Positions 14,115-24,900 of a stretch of DNA of 64,000 bases are shown here, one piece after another. Position 1 is the first letter of the stretch. Every line of letters starts with the position of its first letter. Below the pieces are notes generated by a model. The model did not search any database. It saw only the letters and a program-made list of their open reading frames with translations, and was not told the origin of the DNA. The stretch spans positions 105,555,443-105,619,442 of the forward strand of contig CM039182.1 in NCBI GenBank assembly GCA_008360975.2. The letters are read 5' to 3'. The translations under genes were made by a program, and so were the position numbers. The DNA comes from Lichenostomus cassidix. Its lineage: Eukaryota; Chordata; Aves; Passeriformes; Meliphagidae.

Positions 14115-15499
14115 TCAATAGACAGTATTTTAGTCTACAGTACTGAAAATAAAATATATATTTCAAGGAATGAATTCTACACATGTACTGAAGGGCAGAA
14201 TCTGGCCCTCAGATTGAAGAGAATTTCAGACCTAACTAAGACAAATCCCTGCAGCAAAGAACAGAATAGCAAGCAGGTTCTGTAGAAAAAAAAAGTGGAG
14301 ATACTTTTCCTTACCTTTCTATGTGTAGAATAGGCTTCTTACAACTTCTTTGGAATTATAACTCCTATCCACAAAGGACCAAAATTTCTGCAGTCCTCAA
14401 CTGTGTCTTTATTCAGGACTCATTACACAACACCTACCAAAGCCTCCCAAAAGTGCAGGTTAAATCACGTCTGAAGGATTTGGCTCTCTACAAGCGAGCT
14501 TGTCTTGTTAAGAACATAATGGAGTCAGAGAGAACATTCATTTCAGAAGTGAATGTGTCTGACTGTCTGATTTATTTTTGAGTGAGAAAAACAGATTTTG
14601 CTTTTGCAAAACCCTTTAATTTCATATGGGAAGCCACCTTTAAGACTCATCATTTGGCAACATGCTCTATCATTCCCCTGGCTCTTTTTCCACATCCATT
14701 GCTAGTGGCTTGGTGTGTTCTTTATCCCTTGGGCCAGCTCATTAGCTGGATGCATGGCTGCTCACGTCTATCATCAGAGCCTGCTAACAAATCCTGTAGG
14801 ACTACTCCAGGCCCAATAAGAGATATATTTGTTTTGTGGTTTGCGATTTGCAGAAAACACTATGTACTTCTCAAAGCCTAAAGTATAGGAATTTTTTTTT
14901 AAAAAAAGAAGCAGCAATTTTCATACAGTGCTAAATAAAATAAATTACAGGCCCCAAATGATCTAATAATTCCTAAGGCAGAGTTCAGATGCAGTAATTA
15001 ATTATCCCAACATGGAATTCATAATGATCAACTATTAATATGTGCATAGGGGACTGGATGTCTCAGGATTTGGTAATGGGATACGGAGACTTTCACCTCT
15101 AGGTTGCTGATTTGAATCTGACCCAGATCTCTAGTGACTTCTGAAAGCTGCAAGCATGTGCTGTTTGTTCTGTAGTGTATATAAAGTGAAATTACCTAGG
15201 CTGCTTCCTAGCAGTCTTGTGTCCATACCACTGGTGCCAGAGTACAAATAACCTTCCATTTGATAGCTTTAGCTGGGAGGTCAGGGGCTCTGTATGTAAC
15301 AGTAATGCCACAGTTTGGCCTCAGGAGTGGCTTCCAGAAAATATTCCTCTTGGGCCATCACTCCGTGGGAAGCATTACCCACATATAGGATGGAGATGAT
15401 AGACAGGGAAGTCTGTGCCATGGATCTTTTTGGCTACAGATGTCCTTCTCTGTGCTGGGCTCTCCCCAGCTGCGAGGGGCAGCTTTCCTTCCAGTCCAC

Positions 15500-15550
15500 A
15501 TGCCTCAGGTTGGAAGGGACCTCAGTCTCTGGGCATGGCAGTCCTGGGCT
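15500..15550 (-). mobile_element. Possible small CR1 3'-end scrap
   Basis: At 15509-15525 the plus strand carries GGTTGGAAGGGACCTCA, which matches the motif in the antisense of avian CR1 3' ends, about where the element's 3' untranslated region lies. The bases on either side do not align convincingly to CR1 by eye, so this could be a short truncated copy or a chance match. The minus orientation would agree with the three clear CR1 copies in the window. Confidence 0.25.
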
Positions 15551-15686
15551 TATCTCAAGGCACCAGGCTAAAGAGGAACAGAATAAACATGTGTCCTAGA
15601 AAGAGGGAAACTGAAGAGAGGTGGAGGTTCAGGTTTGTAGGCTTTGGTGGAATCACATCTTTATGTATTAAAACCTTATCAAACTT

Positions 15687-15725
15687 TGGTCAAGACTGGT
15701 GGTCAAGACTGATGGTCAAAACTGG
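15687..15725 (+). repeat. Three tandem copies of a 13-bp unit
   Basis: Three adjacent 13-base units occupy 15687-15699, 15700-15712 and 15713-15725. Each reads TGGTCAAGACTGG with one or two substitutions, and a partial fourth copy follows. It is a small local expansion with no apparent function. An open plus frame (15415-15843) crosses it but has no recognisable protein similarity. Confidence 0.85.
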
Positions 15726-18142
15726 TCAAATTTGCCCAGGTCTGAACATTAGCAAGTTTGCTCAACTCCCAGCAGTTCAAAAATCTGAAAAGCTGAGTAG
15801 CTGTAGCATAAGAGACAGGACAATTCTCCTCAGGAACAGGTAATATTAGGGCAGAACACAGGAGTGTGTATGCTTGAGAAAGTGGCTGGTGCTGTCACGA
15901 CAAGGTAAAGAAGCTCTTTTCCATTTCCACCTTACTTGAATTTATGAATTACATTCTGTGGTACCTGTTTCTGTTTTGTCAAGGCGTGGAGTCCTGGTGA
16001 CTGCCAAATAACTTAATATTTTCTTCCATTTCCTTGAATGCTTGTAAATGAGTTGAGGTACTGTGTGGCTGAGCAAAGGAACTTTGCAGGAAAACAGAGC
16101 TGCAATCTGCAGAACACATGAAAATCCGCACCCTCCTGAAGCCACCATATCAAAGAACATCTGTTTTAAAAACAAACAGTGAAAAGTATTTAAAACAATT
16201 TCAGCAGAAAGTTTAATCCAAGTCCCATGCTTGGAAGAAACGACCTAATTTCTGAGAAATAGGAACTCTGGGCCAGTTCAGTAATGGATATTGGTCTTTT
16301 CCAGATTTTAGTAGAGTTTGTAACAGCCATTAATTCCATCTGAGCACTGTACTGAGGATTTAGCTCTTCTTTGTGAATCTTGCTGAATGTTTCTGAAACA
16401 AAAATATGCACCATATCTTTCTGTGCAATAATTTTAGCCATAGTTTAGCACTTTGTATGTTAGTCGGTTATTCTTTTTTAAAGGCATTTCCGTGTTTGAC
16501 TCAAGCATTCTTAGAGAAGAAAATAAAAATGAGTGATAGGTGGTAGCTTATAGGAAAGAAAAATACAGGAAATAGTAAAAACGGGCAAGACTGCAACTAT
16601 TTCTCAAAACATTCTGGGTCACAAAACCACTATGTTAAAAATTATACAGAAAATACTGCAAGTATTTTAAGAAGAGAAAATATTTTAAATTTAATTTTCA
16701 TTTAAATTGTAAATAAAATTAGCTGGGCAGTAATTACTGCTAATTAGGTCTTTCTGTCTAGTCATGATGGAATAAACCCTTTTTTGAAATTCACATGATT
16801 TTTACATTTCTACCAATAAAAATATCAGAGGATATGTTGTGCTGTGAACTAATAGAGGCTTCTGGATTCCTGCTGAAGTTAATTTGGATCCATCTTCACT
16901 GTATCCAGTGCAAAAACATGCTCATGTTACTTGTCAGCTTTTAGAATTCCCTTGCCTTTTTGCAACTTTATTTTGAGTGGATGGCAGTAAAACATGTCCC
17001 TTCTATAGTATTTTTTATAGGTAAGGAACTCACATTTGGGACACTTTTCTAAATCCATCTTTGGTGGAACAGGACAGATTTTTATCTCAGTGTTGCACTG
17101 TCTGGCATTAAACCACTGAAAGTGAAGAGGAGGATAGGAAAGTAGAAATTAGCTTTGGAAAGAGTTAGAATAATCAGAATGCAATTCACTCAGTTGGAAT
17201 GAGAAGGAGAGGCCAACAGCTTGTCCTTGTGGAAAAGATAATGGGATCCTTAACAGATACTTGGTTTCAGAAGGATCTTGTACTCCAGTGGAAGCCTCTT
17301 TCCTTTGGACATCTTGAAAAGCGATCATGCTGATGTAGCACATAACAGATATGTCTAAGACAACACTGATAGTGGGGTAGACAAGACAACACAGTAGGTC
17401 TTGCCCTCTTCTATTTTCTGTGACTCAGGAATCTTGGCTTTTTATTTCTCTGAAAGATCTCACCCACAATAGTGTGGTACCTCTTGTGGTTTTATATTGA
17501 TCATGAAGATTTCCACTTCTGGAAGCAGTTGCTTTGCTTGGCAGGCTGCAGCAGGGATCAGACAAGACTTGGCTTACTTTTTAAGCCTTAATAAGGCCAT
17601 ATATCTACAGACAATAAGAATTGAGTTCTGTGCCACTATGTCAGATTACATCTCAAGATTCTTGGGCTTTGCTTGGTGCTCTCACATCTATTCCTTTTCC
17701 CTTTTGTGTAAAGAAAGCACATTACTTCCTCCACATCTTTCTCTTGTGTTGCTATAATGAATTCCTTGCTATTCCCTCAGGGGGCTGACTCACACTCTTG
17801 CATTTGAAGTGAAGTAAACTGGAATTTGTATCTTTGTGAAGGTCAGTCACAGTGCATAAGAACAGGAAAGAGGGGTCAGAATGGTAATGCAGATCAGAGA
17901 TATGCCGGCAGTACAAATGCAGATGCTGACCATCAGAATATATCCAGGCTGTCAGTGTGCCTCACCATTTGCTGGGTTGGGCAATGTGGTGCTAGCTGAT
18001 GCCCATTTAAAAGGTTCCAATCAGCCAGGGAAGCTTGCCCATATAGCAGAAAACTCCTCACATCTTTCAGAGAAGCAAGATAGATATTAAAAAAACAACC
18101 AAGCAAAGCACCCAAACAACAGCAACAATAAAAAAGCCCATA
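15726..18142. other. Unique, AT-rich non-coding sequence
   Basis: No gene or interspersed repeat was recognised. The AT-rich part at about 16600-16860 contains a perfect 14-base palindrome, GCAGTAATTACTGC, at 16727-16740. It is centred on the homeodomain core TAATTA and followed at once by another TAATTA-like site. That makes it a weak candidate regulatory patch, but composition alone could produce it. Confidence 0.5.
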
Positions 18143-18246
18143 ACAAACAAACCAAACAAACCCCCCAATAACCCCACAAACCAAACCAAACCAAACCAAA
18201 CCAAACCAAACCAAACCAAACCAAACCAAACCAAACCAAACCTAAC
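18143..18246 (+). repeat. (CCAAA)n pentanucleotide tract
   Basis: The core is twelve perfect CCAAA units at 18181-18240. It is preceded from about 18143 by a degenerate A/C-only stretch with AACAAA-type variants, so the plus strand is nearly free of G and T for about 100 bases. On the minus strand it reads (TTTGG)n, producing an artefactual Trp-Phe-Gly-Leu-Val frame. It ends about 150 bases before the first CR1 fragment and is not contiguous with it, so I treat it as an independent simple repeat. Confidence 0.93.
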
Positions 18247-18390
18247 TAAAAAAGAAACCAACTTTGCTTTGTATAGCCTAGAAACTCCTTCTTATCTCTC
18301 CGTATACATAATCCTCAGCAGAAATGACTGCTCTTTACAGTGACCCTGGAGCAGCAGATGCGAAGATCATGATGTTGCAGTAACTTTCCA

Positions 18391-18700
18391 TGTAATCATG
18401 CAGTGGCATGGGTTGGAAGGGACCTTAAAGATCATATAATTCTATCACCTTGCCATAGACAGGCATAGAACCTTCCACGAGAGCACATTGCTCATAGCCC
18501 CATCTGATCTGGTCTGGAACACTTCCAGGGATGGGACATCCACAACTTCTCCAGGCAATCTGTTCTACTGCCTTGCCAGCCTCACTGTGAAGAATTTCTT
18601 CCTAATACCTAATCTAAACCTGCCGTCTTTCAGTTGCAACCCATTTTGTCTTGCATGTGGCCAGTGCAGGCTTACTCTCTGCAAATGCTTTCCCCAGTGC
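18391..18700 (-). mobile_element. CR1 LINE fragment, 3' end, minus strand
   Basis: The plus strand reads the antisense of an avian CR1 3' end: GGTTGGAAGGGACCTTAAAG at 18411-18430, followed by the block that on the minus strand encodes the C-terminal end of the CR1 reverse-transcriptase ORF. Minus-strand translation gives RKKFFTVRLA and then NRLPGEVVD, typical of that tail. A TAG stop (18565-18567, minus strand) replaces the tryptophan usual before NRLP, so the copy is dead. The 3' end lies at the left and the element is 5'-truncated, fading out near 18700. Its boundaries are approximate to about 30 bases. Confidence 0.9.
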
Positions 18701-20570
18701 TTGGGTGGGTTCAGAAACATGGAAAGTTTTTGCCCCTTTCTTCTTTTTTTGGCTCATCAAGAGCAATCTGGTGACCCTTGCCCTATCATTCAGCTTTGTT
18801 CTGAATTCTGAACAAAAGTCCGAGAGATGAGGAGTTGGTGGCAGGTTCCAGTTTCAATAATTAATTTGCAAACCATGAAAAATGGCTTAGTGCCTAATTG
18901 AATAGTCTGGCCTTGTGTTTTGAGTAGCTGTGAAAGATCAAATCTTTAAAATAATCATCTAAATACCATCTCTCTTTCCTCTCTGCTTGAGTTCTCAGTG
19001 TTGTTTAGCAAGTGGTCTTTGAAATGGGAGTTGTAGAAAACAATGCCTTTTACACTCCAAAATAATATCCTCTGTTGTGGCATTTCAGCAACTAAAAGAA
19101 AAAATTGGAAGGAAAAAGAGAGAGTCAGATAATGATCAAAGTGAACATGTAGCAGCTTTTCAGAATTAGTTGGCCAGAACAAACTATTTGAAGTTCAAGA
19201 TAAAATAGTGAAAACAAATGTAAGGAAAACCAACAGAACTTAGCCAACAAATAAACAAAAATAAAGATCAGCAGCAAAAGACAAAAGGAGAAGGGAAAAA
19301 GCCCAACCCTAATCTTCACTAACTACAGGTTGATTTTGCATCTATTTGTTTTCCTTTGCTCCAGTGTCCTGCCTGGTGCACTGCACCACCTGGTTATTCC
19401 TTCCCCATTGACACCAGTTTTAGGTAAATTTGGGTCAATATCATTACTCTGTTTACTAATGAACACCTCCTTTGTTTCTTCAGTTATTGGTAAAAAGATG
19501 TTTTCACACACCATATACATCAACTCAGTAGTTTTTCTTTAACCCTTCATCACTTCGAGGCAGAACAACTTATATGCTGGCACTCACCCAGCAGTAAGGC
19601 CAGCACCTAGCATATGCAAAGTTGTCCTGCTCTTTCTTGGCTCACCAAGCTCACTGAAGGAAACAATATCTTCAGATCTTTCGGGCAAGCAGTCATAAAG
19701 ACTGATCCTGCAGACCTAAGTACTCCCACCAGCCGGGGCTGCACACAGCATGGGTGCCTGAGCCTCTGAGGAGCAGCACACAGCTTCTGCAGCCTCTGAC
19801 TGCATTTGAATTTAGTTATTGCTGCAAGATTTGAAGTGATTCCCACTGTGCTGGCCTGCACAGGGCCAGTGTGAGTCGGTGCATTGAAGCAAGGAGTGTT
19901 AACTTCTGGGTGTTTTTTATACTGCCTGAATAATGACTTTTTCTTCAAAACACTATTTTAACCAGAGAGAAAACCACAAGTTACATGGGTCCTAACTTCT
20001 TTCAGAGCATAAAAAATTCAGCGTGTCAAGTGGCTGCCCATCCTCTTCTGTCTCTTCTTGATGACTGTGCTTCTTCACTTGCACAGGCATCTTCTGAAAC
20101 TGAAGGAGAATTATTCCACTCATGTAAAAAGCAGAAGAAGTATAAACAGACCACTATATGTTATATAAAACTATGGGAAGAAAAGAGCATCTTAGGTAAA
20201 TACCAAGCTACTTATTTTATGATTTTTAAATGTCATTCTTTTGTCCAATATTGACTTTTTTTTATATGGAAGTTGAATTATAGATCTTAGAGCACTGGGG
20301 AGCCCATGGTGTCCTTGCTTTGACACAGCTGGTCAAGGTAAGAATTGAAGTCCCAGTAATTAGTTCTGAGCTTCTCTGTACTGGGAAGCAAAGCCAGGAT
20401 GAGAAAACTTCGTGGGGTTATTCCTGTCCTACAGTAAAGCCAAAGCTACTGGGAGAGTGGAACTGTCCTCTTGTCAGTGAAACTGTGAGGAAAACAAAAC
20501 CCTCCAATGACATTTTTAGTGTTTGAGAGTCAAGGCATTACTTCATTTTCTGGCCAGGATGTAGTTCTGG
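18701..20570. other. Unique non-coding sequence, no gene recognised
   Basis: No gene or clear repeat was recognised. A 113-codon minus frame at 19607-19948 has no recognisable motif. A lysine-rich, purine-rich stretch near 19090-19290 gives hydrophobic minus-strand frames that look like composition artefacts. Confidence 0.55.
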
Positions 20571-20990
20571 CCAAGATGTGCCACAGAAATCATCTCATCC
20601 ACACATAGCCCGGGTGTGCAGAGAGAATCATTCCACGACACATGAATTTTTCAAGGTTTTTCAGATCTTTTATACAGTCGAAATGCATAGAAATGTATTG
20701 GGTCAATGTTCATTGCTTCTAAGTTACATAGTTTCTAGTATTTGGTTTCCTATTGGATCCAGATTTCTTCACTCCCCCATGCTTGTTAGGTCTTCTTTCT
20801 TATCTCTATTTTTTTGTGTCCGACCACGGCCAGGGGTGAGGTTGGAAGCTGATGTTCCATTAATGGCCGCTGATAGTCTTGGGCTACTCCCAGTTTGGTG
20901 AGATGTTAAGTTCATCAGACCCCACCTGGTGGAACAATGCCCTGAAAAGAAACTTAAAATTCTTCTTCCAGGGCAAAGGCAAACAAAATG
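20571..20990 (+). mobile_element. Possible endogenous retrovirus LTR remnant
   Basis: This stretch looks unlike its neighbours. It holds a TTTTATAC box near 20668, a CT-rich run near 20790-20815, local CpGs in a block at about 20818-20880, and wording such as GATGTTCCATTAATGGCC that resembles songbird ERV long terminal repeats as I remember them. No internal gag, pol or env similarity lies on either side, so if real it is a solo LTR. I could not identify TG...CA ends or target-site duplications, and both ends and the orientation are uncertain. An old promoter-like unique sequence is the alternative. Confidence 0.35.
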
Positions 20991-21362
20991 CTTGGCTAAA
21001 GTTATACAAAAATTTTTAAACTGGTATGTTTTCCAACGTTCTGAAGGAGTGCACTATGACATCACCATCTTATTGTCGCATAGGTATTTCTTTGGGCAGT
21101 GAATCTGTGCACAGAAATGTGTTGTGCAGCCTTTTGCTGCTCTGACTTTTCTCTCCAAGAAGTTCTCTTGGAGCATCTGTATGCATAGTGGAAATCACAG
21201 AGTGTGTTGAGAGCTAAAAGTAGAGCCTGAATCTAAACTACAGAAATTGTTTGTTGTGGCAAAACCCCTGGGCTGATGCTGATGGGCAATGATTGGGGAA
21301 ATCAAGGACAGAAAGTGGGTGACAAAGGAGAATTCACTGCTGAAATTTGAACGAAAGGAATT
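20991..21362. other. Short unique spacer
   Basis: This is a non-coding stretch between the LTR-like piece and the homopurine tract. I see nothing in it apart from a small imperfect inverted repeat near 21155-21176 (CTCCAAGA ... TCTTGGAG). Confidence 0.5.
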
Positions 21363-21842
21363 AAAAAGGAGAAGGGAGGGGAGGGAGGAGGGGAGGGAGG
21401 GGAGGGGAGGGGAGGGAGGGGAGGGGAGGGAGGGGAGGGGAGGAGGGGAGGGGAGAAGGAAGGAAGGAAAGGAAGGAAAGGAAGGAAAGGAAGGAAGGAA
21501 AGGAAGGAAAGGAAGGAAAGGAAGGAAAGGAAGGAAAGGAAGGGAAGGGAAGGGAAGGGAAGGGAAGGGAAGGAAGGAAGGAAGGAAGGGAAGGAAGGGA
21601 AGGAAGGGAAGGGAAGGGAAGGAAGGAAGGGAAGGAAGGAAGGGAAGGGAAGGGAAGGAAGGAAGGGAAGGAAGGGAAGGGAAGGGAAGGAAGGGAAGGG
21701 AAGGAAGGGAAGGGAAGGAAGGAAGGAAGGAAGGAAGGAAGGAAGGAAGGAAGGAAGGAAGGAAGGAAGGAAGGAAGGAAGGAAGGAAGGAAGGAAGGAA
21801 GGGAGGGAGGGAGGGAGGGAGGGAGGGAGGGAGGGAGGGAAA
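21363..21842 (+). repeat. 480-base homopurine tract (GGGA/GGAAA/GGAA)
   Basis: Every base from 21363 to 21842 is A or G. The tract has zones. About 21374-21455 is G-rich with GGGA and GGGGA blocks. Next come mixed GGAAA, GGGAA and GGAA units to about 21712. Then there are 22 perfect GGAA units at 21713-21800 and ten perfect GGGA units at 21801-21840. Long Lys/Glu/Gly/Arg frames on plus and Ser/Phe/Leu/Pro frames on minus are translations of the repeat, not genes. Homopurine-homopyrimidine DNA of this kind is known to form triplex (H-DNA), and the G-rich ends fit G-quadruplex rules. The true length may differ from the assembly. Confidence 0.98.
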
Positions 21843-21898
21843 CCAATTTCACACTGCAGATACCTACCAGTGTAATGATCTGATTGCTCTGAGAATAT

Positions 21899-21925
21899 AG
21901 AATTGCCACCCAGTGTGGCAATTCT
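21899..21925. repeat. 11-bp inverted repeat with 5-base loop
   Basis: The arms AGAATTGCCAC (21899-21909) and GTGGCAATTCT (21915-21925) are perfect reverse complements separated by CCAGT. The hairpin sits 57 bases after the end of the homopurine tract. No T-run or other terminator-like context follows, and terminators of that kind are not expected in a vertebrate genome. Confidence 0.8.
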
Positions 21926-24900
21926 TGGGACAAACACGTCTCCAATCTTCTTCTTTAAATGCCGTTAATTGCAGTTTTAATATTATCCTGTATGTGGAAG
22001 TGGGAAATCAACAGTTCACAAATAATTAAAACAGACAGAGTGGTCTCTCTGAACACTGGACAAGAACGCAGAAGATTCGGTTTTTCAGAGCCATCACTGT
22101 TGTAGACAAATCCTTCTCTCTTTCTCTGTCACCAGGGGGTCATTAGAAGCTCTCACAACACAAATAAATCATGGAAAAACAATACATTATGCTACTCATG
22201 GAGAGGAAGGGTCTGAAATCCAGATCTTCTGCTTCTTTCTCGGATATGCTTAGCTCAGGACTACACTGGCTGTTTTATTTTGATTAACCTTTAACAATGA
22301 ATGAAGGTTCATTTCTGACAGGTTCGAAAAGGCACCCAGACTTTAGCTTGTTTTTCAGATATAATCTGCAATATTAATGTGTTGTGGGCATTCAACACCA
22401 TGCACGAATTCTTGTGATGAATTCATTGTTTCTACTGGTTTTTCATCACCAAATAATGTTTGATAAACACTGAATTTTTGTCATGTTTTAAAATATTTTT
22501 TGAAATGCATTGAAGACTTCTTCAGTATTTATATTTTTTAAAAAATACAAAAAACCAAAAAGCATGGTAATATTTTCATAAATTTCCTTTTGTTTTCACA
22601 TGCCTTTGAAATACTATCTCTCTCATAACATACACATAAAAAATCAGAAAGCTGATTGAAAAAGTTGGTGATATTTCTAAAATATTGCTAATACTAATAT
22701 TTTCCATGAAATATTAGTATTAACATATATTTTCCAAGAAAATGTCAAAAAATGAAATTATTGACATCTTTTGAGAGGGTTCAGAAAACTGTTTATATGT
22801 ATTTATTTTTATAAATTCAAAATGAAAGGAGTTTTCTATTTTACTTTTGAGGGGGGAACTAGAAATTTTTTAAAAAATTTTTTTCAGTTTCCCATTTTTT
22901 CCTTTTGTCCTATATTTTTTTTCTTTGTTTTCTGTTTTGTTATGGAGGAGAAAGGGAAGGGGAAAATAGACCAAACCACCCCAAACCTATTAAAAACTGT
23001 TAGATGGTAATTATCTTATTTCTGAAAAGAACAAAGTTTCTTACAGTGGAAAATTTCAGAAAAGTAATAAACCATTTCAAGGAAACTGACAATTTTGTGA
23101 CAAGTCTCTTTTCAAAATAGCTGTAATTTTGTTTTATGAGATTCAAAAGTATATCGTGATGAATTAATAGTATTTTAAGTTTAATTTTTTACTAGACTGT
23201 CCATTTAATTAACTATAGCTAGCATTTCCTTTAATTGAAATTTAAATGTTCTTTGCAGATTTAAGATTTCCAAAGGCACTGACCTACTAATTCCAATTGG
23301 TGTCAATGAAAGATGTGAATAATCTGCAAAGCTGTGTTGTATGATTTTCATAAAAAAGGAATTAGCCATACACTTCTTATGAAATTCGAGTGTATTTCAT
23401 TTTCATCTCCAAACTTCAATGTGGTTTTCCTCAGAAATAAATTAATACTTTAGGAATGGTATTTTTTTCTTATTATTATTACTTTTACTATTTGAAATTC
23501 TTACCTAGCCATGCGAGTACAGCGTAAGTTCTTGTGCAGACCTCCCTGTACCTAGAATACGACAGCTATGGCATGTAAAATGTTACCCTTGAAAACTGCT
23601 ACTTCTCATTATGACAGAGGCCCAGCAGGGGACAGAAGGAAAAGCCAGTGGCCCATGAACTAGGCGCCCAGAGCATCATCAACCTTCGCTGCTGCCCCCG
23701 AGGAAATAAAAAGAAAAGGGTGAAGAGTGAACCTGCAGGACCCAGAATGCCACTTTCCTGGACGACAGATTTATTCTGTCCCTTCTCTCTGCTGCTTTGC
23801 TAGTTGCCTGTCGAAGGACGACTGTAAGAGGCTGGAAATGAGCACTTCTTAAGAGCACAGGAAAGGACACTTTTTATTTCTCCACTATATATTTCTATCA
23901 GGGACTGTTCTTTTGTGGGGTTTTTGTTTTGCTTTGTTTGCTTTTTTTCCCCAACCTTTACCTTCACTTTGGTTAGCCTTGGGAGAAAAATGGAGTGATA
24001 AAAGGAGCAAAGCCTGCAGCCATGCTGATTTGTGTTTTCACACGTAAAGCAGAGCTCCGAGGTGTGCACGCCTCAGCTGCTCTGTCACCATGAGGACTGG
24101 CTCGTTTCTGTCTCAGATTCGGAAGAGAGGCACTAAATGCCTCGTTGCTTGCACAAAACCTTGCTCACTGTGTGAGCTATGTAGGGATCTAGGTTATCCA
24201 CACTAATCCAGAAAAGCATGATTTTTGGAAAAAGAGTAGGATATCATGATTGCATGGTGTATTTGGCACTGGAGATACCTTGTGGTTTAGATTTATTTGA
24301 AAGGACTTAAGTGGTTTTTTTTGTGCTCATTCCCTTAACTGGGTAACACAGAGGCATCAGCAATATCCACGGAGGCATTTCAGCCTCCTGTAGCACCCTT
24401 AAGATTTTATCATAACCATGTCTTACCTTCGGGAAACCTTTTCCTAAGCAACATGACATTTCTACCTTTTCAGTGTCTGGAGAATTGTGGATTTTCTCTT
24501 TTGTATGGCTATATAACTCACGGGTCTTGTGGCAATGTGCATTGCGATGTCTAAATAGAACTGACAACTCTGAAAGAAACAAAAGTAACTGATCCAGCAT
24601 AACATCTGCCTGCCATATTACACTTGTGCTCCACAGCGGATCTGCATATGTACCACATGGTTGACGTGCCCCACGTGCAAAAGATTTATTCTCTATAATA
24701 AGGTCAGCTCCCAGCATACACTGTTGTGTGTCTTGACCAATTGTCCAGGGAGCGATGAAGCCCAGCTGAAGTCACACCAGGCTCTTGGCAAGCACTATCT
24801 GGGTGATTTCACTGGAGTGATGTGTGCCACTGGTGTCAATACAAACCCAGCTAGGAAGCTATGCTAGAAACAGGAACACTGAAGACAGACATTCTGCTCT

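Larger units (their letters stand above)
11581..15686. other. Unique non-coding sequence, no gene recognised
   Basis: No gene, RNA gene or clear interspersed repeat was recognised. Open frames of about 60-100 codons occur on both strands without conserved motifs. The stretch holds an A19 homopolymer, listed separately, and a 17-base match to the CR1 3'-end motif near 15505 that is too short to call firmly. The first part, to about 11780, continues the evenly mixed, CpG-poor composition seen around the 41-bp array. Confidence 0.55.

Noticed and set aside
17933..18261. Minus-strand frame with repeated Trp-Phe-Gly-Leu-Val, looking like a membrane protein
   Set aside because: It is a translation of the (CCAAA)n repeat read as (TTTGG)n.
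21289..21937. Open frames of 203 (+) and 211 (-) codons
   Set aside because: They are translations of the homopurine tract, Lys/Glu/Gly/Arg on one strand and Ser/Phe/Leu/Pro on the other, with no unique domain.
22320..22340. GGTTCGAAAAGG, like a tRNA T-loop
   Set aside because: No acceptor stem, D-arm or anticodon arm can be fitted around it.
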